DNA of 64,000 bases. It comes from Bryoerythrophyllum caledonicum (taxonomy: Eukaryota > Streptophyta > Bryopsida > Pottiales > Pottiaceae). The DNA is taken from contig OZ020514.1 in the NCBI GenBank assembly GCA_963971425.1, positions 43,863,527 to 43,927,526 of the forward strand, read 5' to 3'. Positions 32,456 through 45,100 of this stretch are shown one piece after another. Below the pieces are notes generated by a model, which saw nothing but the letters and a program-made list of their open reading frames with translations, was not told where the DNA came from and did not search any database. Made by a program: the position numbers and the translations under genes. Every line of letters starts with the position of its first letter. Within the stretch, counting starts at the first letter, position 1.

Positions 32456-35400
32456 GATGAACGCGTTGAGCTTCGATGAAAAATAGATGCGACGAGATTA
32501 CGTGGCCGTGATTACGTTGTAGGCGCAGCATGGCCAGAGCGGAATTGGGCTTGGGTTTGAGAGGAGCAGGAGCAGGAGGAGCGGACAGAGCAGATCTGTG
32601 AGGAGCACCTTGGAGTACGTAGTGCATGAAATCATGGCTGTAAGTGTGGAGCATGGTTTGGACGCTGTGATTGACGTGCAGGTGACGCCGTTGGTGCCCA
32701 ACATTCACAAAAAGATAGCACGTATAATATCACAAAGGTCGGTAAGAGATCAACAACCTCTTGCTCGTGAGGTGCACCTAAATTGGTATCCTCGATGCTG
32801 CACGACGCGGCGCCGAAGCAAAGCAGAGCCTCCATCAACGCATCCTACAAACGAACAAAAAGGAACTCACTCACTCCAATGAGGGAAATCCAAAAAGCAC
32901 AACCAAAGGGGAAGCACTGCAAACTGACTGCATGCCCGGTTATAGTTGACAATATTCAAAACAACGATAAATTTCGGAATGGGGATCTGCAACTAAGTTC
33001 CACACACTCATTGTATCTATCAAAACATGGCAGAATGCAATATAGAGTCATACCTTGAAGAACTGAGTTTGCATATGTTGACTAGATATCTGGAAAACCC
33101 TCTTTCTTGTAGCCGTCAAGGTACGTTGTCGCCTGCGGTTTTCTAGACTTCCATCAATTCCAAGTACTACATTGGCGCTTGGATCTAGAACTTCTTTGAA
33201 GATTCCCTAAACTGTTTAGATTGCAAAATTCCACATTAGTATGAAGGACTCGGTATATCTTGTGAGCAATAATTTTATCACTAGGTAGGAGAGAAGATGG
33301 TCTAAACCTGTACATGTTTGCACTGGAAGAAGACGTCGATGCTAATACCGACGAAGTTGTAATCGACAGAGCTCGAAGGTCTGCAAAGTGGAGAAGACGA
33401 CCGTGTACTAGTTACAGCGAGTAGATCTCTGAGCTACAGTCGCATTGATGAGTTCTGATGCAGTAATGAATAAAGATTGGCAACTCAAGTTCTCAACCAC
33501 TACAAGAAAACCAGCCCAATGTGACTGGATGTGACTAAGCGCATATCACTGCGTAGTCACCTCAATCATTGGTTTAGTCTAAAATCAGTCCTAAGAGGGT
33601 CCAGTCATGCACTAGTCATGTATGTAGTCATATTTTTGAGGACCTGGGTGGGAACGGCTACGGGAACGGGACATATGTTCTCCTGTCCGGTTCCCAGAGT
33701 CATGCTTTGAGTGCTTACTATGTGTAGTCATAGTAATGTAGTCATATGGTAAGGGTAATTGGTTTATGTATGACTTATTGTAGTAAGAGAGTTGGTTTGG
33801 GTGACTACACGCAGTCATGTAGTAATAACCTGACTAGTAGTAGTCATATATGTCAATCAGATGATTTTGAAGTCCTCTACTCGTTGGCTCAATAGGTGAG
33901 TGCTGTGAAATTGGAGTAGGTCCATAATCTCCACTTACATAATAACTTCCCTGTTCAACACTACTATGTTTGCGCGCCAACATTCTAGGATGTCATTTTA
34001 GGGCACCATTCTAGAAACACTTTTAAATACACCTTCAAAAATTAGTAACTAATTTGCAAGAGAGTCCAAAAATCATGATTCCACTTGCTCTATCTTCCTA
34101 CTTGCTCTATCTTCCCACTTGCTTTCCAGATGCACGAAATTGCCTTGTAGGCTTAATAAAAATAGAATCACACTTGAATCTACCATGCAGGTTGATATGC
34201 TCTGTGACTGCCTCCAGTCACATGCACCAAAGAGCTAACTATTGAACACGTTACGTGTTCAAGGATTCTCACTCCTTACCGTCACATGAACCAAAATCAT
34301 GACTAACCTTGGTCAACAGAAAGCATTGGATTGAGTGTTTTAGTGCACAGTCCTATTGAATTTCTAAGAGTACGCGTTCAGAAATGATCACCTCGTCCAG
34401 ACTGAAAACAACACTCATGTTTCCAAGCTCTTTAGGTGTCGTTCCAGTTAAGTCAAGTATCAACCAACTCCCTGCAGTGCCCAGCAAAGATAAATTTACA
34501 TCAGAAGCAAAAATCTCAAATGCTAACATTCAAAATCTTGCAAGAGGAAGCTTCTCTACAGCACTGGTGCTGAAATTCTATTCTAAAGGGTACCTCTCAT
34601 TGAGAATGATGTTCTGTTAATCAAAAGCTTCCTTCAGGTTGTGATTGGCCAAAAAGCCCGCCTTTGCAATCCGCCTTTGCCTCTGGAAATGGATACCGTC
34701 ACCTGCAGCCTTCGTGTAAAACAACAACATCAAGTAAGCCCTTAAGGACCTGGGACTCATTCAAAACTCATAAATCTATCACATTCTAAACCATAACGGA
34801 TCAAGGAAACCGTACAAGCAATCCACGTGCAGGCGTTTTAGCGTAGTGGTGCTACTCTCTATCAAACTCGCATTAACCCCTAATGTCGAAAGCCCTCAAA
34901 ACTGCCAAAAACCCTCAAAACTGCCCTCTTTCAATGCAAGGTGAAAATTTTTAACTTTTGACAAATTTTCGAGTATGTAACCGTAAGATCTAGTACCTAA
35001 CTTGTACATGTACATGCATACCAAATCTTAGATTCAAATTCCTCTCCATTTGTGAGATCGTAATGTTCAAAGTTGAAAAAAAAATAAAAATCCTTGTTGT
35101 AGAATGGAAAACTAATGTTTTGGGGGCCAAAAAAACCAATTTTGAAAGGAAATTTGACATGAGGCTCTTCAAATTCTTGTTTCTATGTGAGTAAGGAATA
35201 TGTCCATATAATTTTTACCCTCATTGGACCTGTAAAACCTAAAGAAATGCTTAATTTTTCACATGGAGGTATGCTGAAATACAAATACAAATGCCCATTT
35301 TCAACAATTAAAAAGGCATGAAAAATTATCGGATTGAAAATCCAAACGGTGAGATCATGCTTTACTACCTCTTTTACATGTACGAAAAACAAAATTTGAA

Positions 35401-36062
35401 AAAGAGTAAAATCTCAATTTTTGGTGAATTTTTGAAGTTACTGCGATCTAATTGATTTTGGGCAGATTTTGAGAATGAATGAGCATATACCGCAGTTTTG
35501 GGCAGATTTCAGCATGCCCTAACAGTGTTTTCAAACTTTGACCGTGAATATCTCCTAAAGTATGAGGAATTTTGAAGCATGAATGGTGTCATTTTAAAGG
35601 TATGGGAAAACTCTACAACCTTTCTGGTCGATTTTGACTTTAGGGGTTAAGTTTTCGAATTGACGGTGGCGGCGGAATCGTAGCCCAGAAACTTCAAAAT
35701 CGGCAGGAGAACTTGCGCAAGAACTCCCTCAAGCTACACGAGCTCGGAGTCCCGCTGTTGGCAGCATCTTTGAGAGAGTCGACAACCACCAAAGCGGGGG
35801 GAGGAGAGGGGAAGACCGCGACGAAGAGCACTCGCAGCGCCGGCGCCAGCAGCCTCGAAAATTGCCCCGGGTACGAAACCCTAAATCCTAACTCTGTCCA
35901 TTGAATGCACTGGCCGTTGACGATTGGTTAGTGTACCTCTCCCCTTGCAATCGCATACAATACCCTACAGCCATCCGACCTGCAGCCATTCCAGGTGCTT
36001 CACAATCGCGGTCCTCCTAACCTCCGCAATTTGTTCTGACTTCTTGATTGCTTGAATTGCAG

Positions 36063-36339
36063 CGACGGTGGGGAACTGGTGCGTCGGAGTTTGCGACTTA
36101 AACAACCACCACCGAAAGCTGGAAGGTCACGCAAGCGGGGGAAGAAGCAGAAAGACGCGCTCTGCAAGGAATCAAAGGAAACCGTGAGGAGCGTGAAGAG
36201 CAGCTCCAACGAGTGGCACAACGAAGAGGAGAAAACGGAGAGCACTGACATCGAGAATGATGACGAGCATGGCAATGGCGATGATGAGGTCTCGCCAGTA
36301 GGAGTGCAAAAGCCCCATCGAGGCAAGCAAAAATCTCAG
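36063..36339 (+). CDS. Internal exon of a gene inside the CACTA element
   Basis: Bounded by the acceptor TTGAATTGCAG and the donor CTCAG|GTGACT. It encodes a basic, low-complexity stretch (RSLRLKQPPPKAGRSRKRGK, then acidic SKETVRSVKSSSNEW). A plausible upstream exon ends near 35870 (CCGGG|GTACGA context) and later ones lie at about 37613-37741 and 38607-38691. The composition suggests a nuclear, possibly DNA-binding protein. Not recognised; may be a captured host gene or a remnant of the TnpA-type gene of the element. Confidence 0.4.
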
Positions 36340-37612
36340 GTGACTATACTAACTGAGTATTGGGATTTTTTAACATGCTGATGGGTGCACAGTTTTCGCT
36401 TGCAAACATCAAACTACCTGGATTTGTTGGGATTTATGCTTCCACTAAAGTACCTTGAATTGGTGTTTGCTTGCCTTGCAACTCCGGTCATCTTTCAAAG
36501 CTCTGTGACTGCTCATAGTCACATGAACGAGATTTGTGACTACAAAACTAGTATGGAGCCCAACAAATCTATACCCTACAGGTTTCCTTTGCTTCTTGAT
36601 TCGTTCCAGGACTGCTTCTCGCTCATCATGTTTATCGAGAACCTGGTGCTACCTGCTGCTAGCATGCACATTCTCTCATGTACAGAGCTGCCACCCCCGC
36701 GCCTTGTTTTCCTGTACATTACTGATGTGTTGGAGATTACATTCTTCTTTTGAGGAGATGCTATTTTTTGTTAGTTCTCTAGTTTTGCATGTTACAAAAT
36801 GGCAGTTTTCAATCTTCAACATCTCGCAAATGGTGAAGATCACAAACTGGTGTGTGTTTTATGATAGAGAATGCTCAATCTCAAATAGCATGAGATCGAT
36901 AAATATCATGTGATCGATGCATTTGGGGGTAGTATGAGTAAGTTTAACATCACGAGAGAGTGCTAATGTAGAGGATACGTGGCTCATATTCTGTAGCTTG
37001 AAACTGTTGCAACATTTGCTTGAATTGTAGCTCATCTTCTGTTTCCTTGCTTGAAACTGCAGTAACGATGCAACAAAGAAACTGAATTCATAGTAGGTGT
37101 TTGAATTTATGGCATGGATTTTGTGTTTGCTTGCCTTGAAACTGCAGTCATGTTTCCAAGGTCTGTGACTTCTCTTAGTCACATGAACGAGAATGCTGAC
37201 CACAAAACTAGTATGAAGCTCAAGTTTTTTGACTGATGTTGTTTTCTGCTTCTTGGCTTGTTACATAACTCCATTTCGTTAATATTGTTTGTGATTCATT
37301 TTTGTGGAACGTAGCCCTGTTCGTGATTAATTTTTTTGGAACTGTAGTCATTGTTGGAACTTCGAGACATCTTAAGTAGCATGTTTGCTTCATTATGCTT
37401 GAAATTGCATTGGGGTGATTGCCACATCGTCATGGTTGCCCAGAAACTATAGTCATGTTCCGGAGGTCTATGACTGCTCGTAGTCACACGAACAACAATT
37501 CTGACTACTGAAATCGTATCGTGCTCAAGATGTAAGACAGATGTTGGTTTCTGCTTCCGGTTCTTGTTACATGACTCCTTGTTGTTCTTACTATTCGTGA
37601 TGCATCATGCAG

Positions 37613-37741
37613 CACCTGCAGATTCTCGTTGTCACCCCCACGAAGGCAGCAAGTGAAAAGCGCAGCTCCAGCTCAGAGTCCACCGGCTCCAACACTTCAC
37701 AAAAGGCAGATGACGTTCAGGAAAGTATCCTGGCACTACAG
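37613..37741 (+). CDS. Internal exon of the CACTA-borne gene
   Basis: Between the acceptor ATCATGCAG and the donor CTACAG|GTACGA. Encodes HLQILVVTPTKAASEKRSSS followed by a serine-rich stretch. No known domain. A coding-like frame also opens at 38143-38487 (EDTRTQKKMRLTEVEKLKKD, highly basic), which could be a further exon. Confidence 0.35.
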
Positions 37742-38606
37742 GTACGAATAGCATTTTGATGTGTGTTGTGCCTTGGTTCTTGCAACATTCAATGTGCCTA
37801 GGATTTCGTGACTGTTTGTAGTCATTGATATGGAACGAGTGACCAGGCTTTACTAGATGCAGTCATGAATCTGGAATACGTGATCAATATTAGTAATGCA
37901 GTTAGAATATGTGACTTCTCACAGTCACCAGTTTTGAATATATTACTATTCATAGTCATAGAATTTGAATAAGTGACTAGAATGGTAAAGAAGGTGTGGC
38001 ATTGTTAAACGGAATCACGAACATTGCTCATGATTGAAAGCAATGACTGAGAGGATCCCTATTGACGTGTTGCCTCTGTACTTAATAGGGATTGCAGGAA
38101 GCACGGGAGTGCGAATTGCAGCCTCCAGATCCGGATTAGGCAATGGAGATTCCTGTAGTAGGTGATGTGAAGGACTCACAGACAACGGGAACTTTGAACA
38201 ACCCTGCAGGAGGCACTCCAGATTGTGGTGCAGTGACCGTGGCAGAGGCAGGAGGACGTGCCACAGTTGAGTACTCAACTCGAAATTTGAGGGCTTCTAA
38301 ACCTACAAAGGAGGACACTCGCACCCAGAAGAAAATGCGTTTGACAGAGGTTGAAAAGCTGAAGAAAGACCACGATGACACAAAGAAGCAAAGGGCAATC
38401 CGGGGAGCAAAGAGAAAGCTGAAAAGAGCAAGGAAGGCAACATTGAGAATCAGCAGAACGCGAAAGGGAAGAGGAAGAGAAACATGAACGCACAGGGGAG
38501 TGAACATGTATGTGTAGTCAACCTTGTATTTTCACATTTTTATTTCTGAAAGCACCAATTCAGTCCCAGCTGATCCCTGTTTTGTGTATTTTTTTACTTT
38601 TATAGG

Positions 38607-38691
38607 TTGTACAAGAAACCTCCGACCCCGAGTTGAAGAAGGGTGACCCTGTGAGACCGAAGAAAAACGTGAACGCACCAATGAGCTCAAC
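38607..38691 (+). CDS. Exon of the CACTA-borne gene, first of a duplicated pair
   Basis: After the acceptor TTTTATAG the exon reads VVQETSDPELKKGDPVRPKK and ends CAACT|GTAAGT. The exon at 38988 reads AVQEGEDPKFKKGDLVRLKG, clearly a diverged copy. Flanking intron sequence is also duplicated (about 37790-37990 versus about 38750-38900), so a segment of roughly 0.4-0.9 kb was tandemly duplicated inside the element. Confidence 0.4.
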
Positions 38692-38987
38692 TGTAAGTGC
38701 CATGAGCTACATCTTGGAATGTTGTGTCTTAGTTCTGTACAAATTCAGTATGCCAAGTTTGTGAGTGTTTTTAGTCATTCATATGGAACGAGTGACCATG
38801 CTTGACTAGAGACAGTCATGAAGTTGGAATATGTGACTGAGATTAGTAATGACGTTAGAATACGTGACTTCTCACAGTCATAGAATTTAAATAAGTGCCA
38901 TGAGCCTTGGAGAAGTTCATCTTTGTATCAAGGCAGCAATTCAGTCCCAACTAATCCTTGTATTGTGTGTATTTTTTTTTAATATAG

Positions 38988-39138
38988 GCTGTACAAGAAG
39001 GGGAGGACCCGAAGTTCAAGAAGGGTGACCTTGTGAGACTCAAGGGGCTTGAAGAAGGAGAGGAGGATAAAGTTGTGGCATTCGGGAAAGTGCAGAATGT
39101 AGCTGGGGCTTCTCTACACGAGAAAACCATAATTGCAG
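38988..39138 (+). CDS. Exon of the CACTA-borne gene, second of the pair
   Basis: Acceptor AATATAG, donor TTGCAG|GTACAA (one base either way). Encodes KKGDLVRLKGLEEGEEDKVV and AFGKVQNVAGASLHEKTIIA. The pattern V-A-x-G-x-V ... G-x-x-L-H distantly resembles the C-terminal end of the plant Ptta/En/Spm transposase domain, which would fit a CACTA element, but this is a weak resemblance by eye. Confidence 0.4.
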
Positions 39139-41429
39139 GTACAATGTCTGTAGAAGTGCTAAAAAGCCTAGATGACGACTACAGTTTATTTGACGACTAC
39201 AGTCACCACCACAGTACTATGTGTAGTGATAAAATCGTTGATGTGATCACTAATATCTCACTACAATTCGTCATAGCATTCAGAAGCTATTTCAATATTC
39301 GTGACTATGGGTAGTCTAATAGAAGTGACTCCAAAGAGTCCTATTCTCCAAACTCAATGTATGACTCAATGCGTGCAAGATCTCATTACTATGCGCAGTG
39401 ATAAAACCAATCATGTATTAACTGATACCTCTCTACATTTAGTCATACCATTTGGAAGCTATTTGAGTATTTGTCACTAGGGGTTGCCAAATAGATGTGA
39501 CTCCAAAGAGTCACGTTCTCCCAACTCAATGAATGACTCAATTTAGTCACCATCTCACTACTATGCGTAGTGATAAAACCAGTATTATGTTGACTTATAC
39601 CTCACTAGAAATAGTCATTCATTCAGTCACTATTTACATATGGATGACTACGTGTAGTCATACATATATGACTATATAGAGTCATATGGACCCAAGTCCC
39701 ACTGCAGGTCCCGTTTTGAGGTCCCAAAACACTGTGGGAACGCAGTATTGGGAACAAGAAGTGTCCGATATGACCCCCAGTCAGATTGTCCGAAGCGACT
39801 AAGTCAAAATGACTAGAAACAGTGCTAGTCACATTTTGGTTTATGCCCAACTGTAGTCATAAAACCTAGTCACATTGGGCTGGTTTTCTTGTAGTGAACG
39901 TTCACAGATCTGGGAACTTCAGGCCGGCGGTTGCACATCACTTTCATCCATTGGGAGTTGTGCTGGACAGATTCTGGGGAAAGGCGCCGATAAATATGGA
40001 GTGACTAGAGGAGAACACGTGTCGAATGATTATTGGCACAATTCTGACACAACAGTCGTACATTGGGATACTATGGAGGCTGCGAAGATACCAAATATAC
40101 TTTGCAGTATGTTCGTTTAGTCAGGACACCGTTTCCTTAATTTTATAGTAAATGATGGAATTTCAAAGTTTTTTAACAAATAACAAATGGGTTAATATTA
40201 GAGTTTGTGTAGGGTGTAGAGCCCCAATTTTATTTTTTTAAAAGCCTACATTAACCCCCATTCTAAGTGCTCTAAAAAATTAGCCCTTTTTTGCTGTTAC
40301 AAGGAAATTAAAGTCTCCGATCAAAATTTTTCAATTGGAATGATTGAAAAGAACCAGTTTTGCATGTAAGCTAAAAGTTTTGTAGAATTGTGAACTTCAG
40401 GTCTCCCACAAGAAGTTTATTTGTAACTTTTTAAAAACTGTGACAAGTATGTAGTAATTACAAATATACTTCTTCTCATTGAACAGTAGTCCGGTTTAGT
40501 TAAAAAATTTGGTGTGTGATGGCATGGAAGTCAGGAATCACATTTTGCAGACCAACATCTGAAATCCAAGGCAAATTGGGCATGTGACGCGAAAGAGAAG
40601 TTGTGACATTGAAAAAAACGGTTTGTGACAATATATTTGTACCATCTTAGTCGACTATCACCCCATCCAAGAGACGTACAACGACATCGCCCGCGGCCGA
40701 GATGCGCGCGGATTGCATGGCAGGCAAGGGAGCGAAGCTGTAAGTCTGAGACGGAGATGATGCGAAGCAGCGCGAAGAAAGAGGAGGAGGAGGAGAAGAA
40801 GAAGAAGCGCCGCTGCAGCAGAAAGAAGAGGAGGACGCAAAGCTCGCTCACACAAGCAGCCTTAGCAGTGGCGGTCTCCCCGGCCTCAGCAGCAGCGGGT
40901 GCCGCAGCAGCAAGGACGGCGTCAGAGGCGACGACAGCAAACGCCTGAAAAACAACAGCAGAATGAAAACGAGCAACAACAAGAGCGACAGGCGTTTTGC
41001 TCTCACGAAACCTAGGCATCATTGAACTGCGAAGGTACGTGACAAAAATTACCGCGCAATGTGAGTTGTACAGAGACAAAAAAATGAAAACCCAGAAATG
41101 AAACTCTGAATGTGAGGGAATCTAGACAATATTGGTGAAGGAATGGGTTTGGGATTTGGGATTTGAGAGGGAAGGCTTCAACGCAGAGCGTCCACTAGTG
41201 CGACATCCCTTCCGAATGCTTGCTGCTGTAAGAGTGGAGAAGAAGAAGAAGAAGAGCAGCGCCTTCACCTCAAGAAGCAAGGCGGTTGTTGATGTCCTTC
41301 AGGACCTTAAACCCTAAACCCCTACACCTGAGAACACAGCACAATTGGGTGAAACATAGGAATGTGGGAGAGATTGGCTAGCAAGTTGCGAGAGACGTGG
41401 AACATAATAGCAAGCAAAGTGAGGAGATG

Positions 41430-41640
41430 GGGTTTACCCTAAAAACCCTAAACTGGGGATTATTCAAAACCCTAAACTACGGCTTCTTCAAAACCTTAAA
41501 CTGGGGTTTGTTTAAAACCTAAATTGCACTTTATTCAAAACCTTAAACTGGGGTTTGTTTAAAACCTAAACTGCAGTTTGTTCAAAACCTTAAACTAGGG
41601 TTTATTCAAAACCCCAGAGTGGGGTTTATCTCTCTCATCC
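41430..41640. repeat. Minisatellite of AAACCCTAAACTGGGGTTTGT type
   Basis: About eight degenerate units of roughly 24 bp alternating a telomere-like AAACCCTAAACT with GGGGTTTATTC. Both strands of the telomere motif occur within each unit, so units are imperfect inverted repeats. Inside the Helitron remnant. Confidence 0.65.
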
Positions 41641-41766
41641 TTTCAACATGAATCCTTCACGCTAAAACTCATAATTCTTCACCAAACTTATCTGGAAGTT
41701 AGGGTTTGCTCCCCTTACAGCGAAGTGTTCTCTTACAATTCTCTAGAGGCCATTTCGTGAACTCAC

Positions 41767-41986
41767 CGAGAGCTTGCTCCTCGACTTCCGTGCGGCAGGC
41801 TCCACGAGAGGCTGCGATAATAGGCTCGCTAGAAAGCTCTCGGGACGGGGTTTCAGCGGAAGCGAGAGAGGAGTGAGGGAACAGGTGTGGGAAGCGCGTC
41901 GGATGGAGGAGAAACGAGCGGGAGAAGTACGAATGAGAGGGGATATTGGCAAAAGAAAGAGCTCTGGACTTGATAATCCTAAGCAA
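41767..41986 (-). pseudogene. Captured first exon with an organelle-targeting-like N-terminus
   Basis: The minus-strand frame opens MLRIIKSRALSFANIPSHSY and continues rich in Ser, Arg and His, poor in acidic residues for about 45 residues, as in mitochondrial presequences. It ends at a textbook donor CTCG|GTGAGT. It lies about 250 bases inside the Helitron 3' end and in reverse orientation to the element. Capture of 5' exons is common in plant Helitrons. The parent gene cannot be named. Confidence 0.4.
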
Positions 41987-42059
41987 TTCGGAGAGACGAA
42001 GTTCCCGGAGACATCCATCTCATAAAGAATAATTTAGAAGATTATACAATTACATTTTC

Positions 42060-42200
42060 AAAAAGGATGGGGCGGGGACGGGGACGGGAATGGGGACGGG
42101 GACAGGGACAGGGACGAATGACGGGGGACGGGGGACAAAGACGGGGGATGATGGATTGGAGGGAAAGGGCTAGAAGACGGGGACGTGGGGACTCAACACA
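42060..42200. repeat. GGGGAC-rich subterminal tract of the Helitron
   Basis: A run of GGGACGGGGACGGGAATGGGG-type hexamer repeats directly inside the 3' end, ending in a conserved GGGGACTCAACACAAAAAAAT. The same tract precedes the 3' ends near 44690, 45233 and (inverted) 46143, so it is part of the element family. Confidence 0.7.
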
Positions 42201-43293
42201 AAAAAATGTTGTGTCCAGAGGACACAGGTAACACTCTAGTATATATATAAAAATATGAAAATAACGTATTGATATATAATTATTCTATGTTGTATATATG
42301 TTTAATATGTATGTATGTATCATTGTATATTGTATAAATAGATATACATCGTATGGAGATATAACTGTATGTTGTATAAATATAACATCTGTGTATGTTT
42401 ATTTGTATGTTGGATATATATATGAATATATAAATGTATCAATACATAATTATTGTATGCTCTATATATGTACAAATTGTATGTATGTATGTATCATTGT
42501 ATGTTGTATAATAAGATATAAATAGCATGGAGATATAATTGAATGTTGTATATATATCTATAACATCTGTGGTTTTTTGGCTACTTGATGCATAGTGTTT
42601 AGCCTAGGAAGGGGGGAAGAAGATCTATCTTACTAATTCTCTGTCTAATGGGCTTGGTCTTAGTGCAGGAACAAATAGACACTTTATTCACGCCGGCCTC
42701 CATCGGAGACCAGTATTCTTCCTTTGTTAAAAATGGAATTAAAAGCAGAAGTTAAAAGTAGAAGTGAAAGGTAGAAGTTAAATGTAGAAATTAAAAGTGT
42801 CAAGAACAAATTAGAAGTAAAAGTCAAAAAGTTAAAGTTGGAAGTAAAAGTTATAAATTAAATCTAAAAATTGAAGTTAATAGTAGAAGTCATAAGTAGT
42901 AGTTAAAAAATAAAAGTTAAAAGTAGAAGTTAAAAAGTTAAAACTAGAAATTAAAGTAGAAATTAAAAAGTTTAAAGTAGAAATTGAAAAGATAAAAATA
43001 GAAATTAACTAGAAAATAAAAAATTAAACTTAAAAGTAGAATGTATAAAGTAGAAATTCAAAAAGAAAAAGTAGAAATTAACATAAAGCTAAAAAGTTGA
43101 AGGTAAAAGAAGAAGGTAAAAAGTAGAAGGTGTATACTGGATATATATTGTCTATATGAATGTACGTATATATGATGTATGTGTGTATGTAAAATTGTAT
43201 ATAATGAATGTATATATATACATTCATATTTATATATATAAAAAAAATATGATTGTATAGTTGTGTATTGCATAAATATATATATATATATAA

Positions 43294-43340
<47 letters not shown>

Positions 43341-44445
43341 TATAACGTATCGATATATAAATATTGTACGTCCTATATATGTTTAAAATGTATGTATGTA
43401 TCATTGTATGTTGTATAAATAGATATAAATTGTATGGAGATATAATTGTATGTTGTGTATATATATATAACATTTGTGTATGTATAGTTGTATGTTGAAT
43501 ATATAAATAATTTTATAAAATGTACCAATATATAATTATTGTATGCTCTATATATGTTTAAAATGTATGTCTGTATCATTGTATGTTGTATAAATTGATT
43601 TTAATCGTATAGAGATATAATTGTATGTTGTATATATGTATCTATAACATCTGTGGTTTTTTGGCTACTTGATGCATAATGTTTAGCCTTAGAAGGGGGA
43701 AAGTTGTTCTAGCTTACTAATTCCCTGTCCAGTGGGCATGGTCTTAGTAGAGGAACGAATAGACACTTTATTCACGCCGGCCTCCATCGGCGACCAGCGT
43801 TCTATTTTTGTTGAAAGTGGAATTAAAAGCAGAAGTTAGAAGTAGAAGTGAAAGGTAGAAGTTAAATGTAGAAATTAAAAGTGTCAAGAACAAGTTAGAA
43901 GTACAAGTCAAAGAGTTAAAGTTGGAAGTTAAAGTTTAAAATTAAATTTAAAAGTTGAAGTGAAAAGTAGAAGTCATAAGTAGTAGTTAAAAGTTAAAAA
44001 GTTAAAAGTAGAAGTTAAAAAGTTAAAACTAGAAATTAAAGTAGAAATTAAAAAGTTAAAAGTAGAATTTGAAATTTTAATAATAGAAATTAACTAGAAG
44101 TTAAAAATTAAAAGTTAAAAGAAGAAGGTAAAAAGTAGAAGGTGTATATTGGATATATATTGTCTATATGAATATACGTATATATGATGTATGTGTGTAT
44201 GTATAAATGTATATAATGGATATATATATATAAATCTAATGTATGAATGTGTACTTGTATATTGCATAAATATATATATATATATATATATCTATATATA
44301 TATATATATATCTATAAAAGAATACAGGATGAAGGACGCGTCGAATGGATGAATTCGTCGAGCTTGGATGAATAACAGATGCGTACGAGATTACGTACGA
44401 CGCGTCTGTCACTCTTTTGTCTTCAGTAGGGGCAGTCGGTGGATC

Positions 44446-44550
44446 GCCTCCAGCACTGCGGAGCGGGAGATCAACTACGAGAATGTGATTGCGCCATTGG
44501 CAAACCTGGAGGTGGAGGAGTTTGCGTTGGTTCAGAGCTGTGTGTTCCTT
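44446..44550 (+). pseudogene. Captured thimet-oligopeptidase-like (M3) exon fragment
   Basis: The frame reads STAEREINYENVIAPLANLE and then VEEFALVQSCVFLS. This matches by eye the plant thimet oligopeptidase/neurolysin-like segment V-T-Y-x-N-x-I-x-P-L-A-x-L-E ... F-x-L-V-Q-S-C-V-F-P near the N-terminal part of the M3 metallopeptidase. Only about 35 codons are present; no HEXXH catalytic site. It lies in the first 250 bases of the Helitron, a typical captured exon. Confidence 0.6.
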
Positions 44551-44694
44551 TCCCTGGAGGGACGATGGATTGGAGGGACGGAGACAAAGGGACAAGGACG
44601 GAGGGACGATGGATTGGAGGGAAAGGGCTAGCGGACGGGGAGGTGGGGACTCAACACAAAAAAATGTTGTATCCGGAGGACACGAGTAACACTC

Positions 44695-45100
44695 TCGGCG
44701 GCAAAAAGTCATTCGTACCTATCATCTTTGGTGACAAAGGGCACAAAATCATAATACAATGTCGAAACCTAAACCACACAAACTGAGAAACGGACACAAC
44801 AAAAGAATTCTAGATCTACTACGAACTCACAATCAGAAAGGTGTCCTCTCGAATATCAAGACCAGCGACTTGCGTAAGCTTCAACACCTACTGCTCCTTT
44901 GAAAATGCAATCACATCTCACCCATCAACAATATGGTAACCCGAAATCCCTAAAAACTCATCCCCAAACCTCCAACTAGAGCATTGACCCCCTGAAACCC
45001 TAATCTCAAACCTTGGAGATCAGTAATTCCTTACCACGGACAGGTTGGAAAAAGAAAATATTGCAATGTCAGCATGACAAGAAAAACCACCAAAAAAAAG
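44695..45100 (+). other. Sequence transduced between two Helitron terminators
   Basis: Unlike the Helitron ends and the AT array, this stretch looks like unique gene-flank DNA. On the minus strand a short frame reads VLKLTQVAGLDIREDTFLIV, perhaps another captured exon; not identified. Confidence 0.35.

Larger units (their letters stand above)
33498..39896. mobile_element. CACTA (En/Spm) transposon, 6.4 kb, non-autonomous
   Basis: Terminal inverted repeats are nearly perfect over 28 bases. The left end starts CACTACAAGAAAACCAGCCC and the right end finishes GGGCTGGTTTTCTTGTAGTG. A 3-bp target duplication AAC flanks it (33495-33497 and 39897-39899). Subterminal regions are packed with TGACT/AGTCA motifs, often as short hairpins (GTGACT...AGTCAC), as expected for transposase-binding sites of this superfamily. 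No transposase of usual length is visible, only several short spliced-looking exons, so it probably depends on a relative. Well-preserved ends and TSD suggest a fairly recent insertion. Confidence 0.92.
32456..42239 (+). mobile_element. Helitron remnant holding a nested CACTA element
   Basis: The left side resumes at GATGAACGCG, matching about base 30 onward of the Helitron 5' ends at 26472 and 44311; its first bases were lost where the LTR abuts. The right end is a canonical Helitron 3' end: hairpin GTGTCCAGAGGACAC (42211-42225), eleven bases, then CTAG at 42236-42239 followed by T. Without the CACTA insertion (33498-39896) it measures about 3.4 kb. No Rep/helicase frame is present, so it is non-autonomous. 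It carries gene-like pieces on both strands, including a low-complexity one at about 40640-41020. That both ends belong to one element is inferred. Confidence 0.55.

Noticed and set aside
40531-41079. 182-codon minus-strand frame with a phenylalanine/serine run
   Set aside because: Its middle is a GAGGAGGAG-type low-complexity run; the remainder may be a captured fragment but no family is recognisable.
43078-43579. Tyr/Ile-rich minus-strand open frames (131 and 68 codons)
   Set aside because: They are the translation of TATATA and TGTATG simple repeats.
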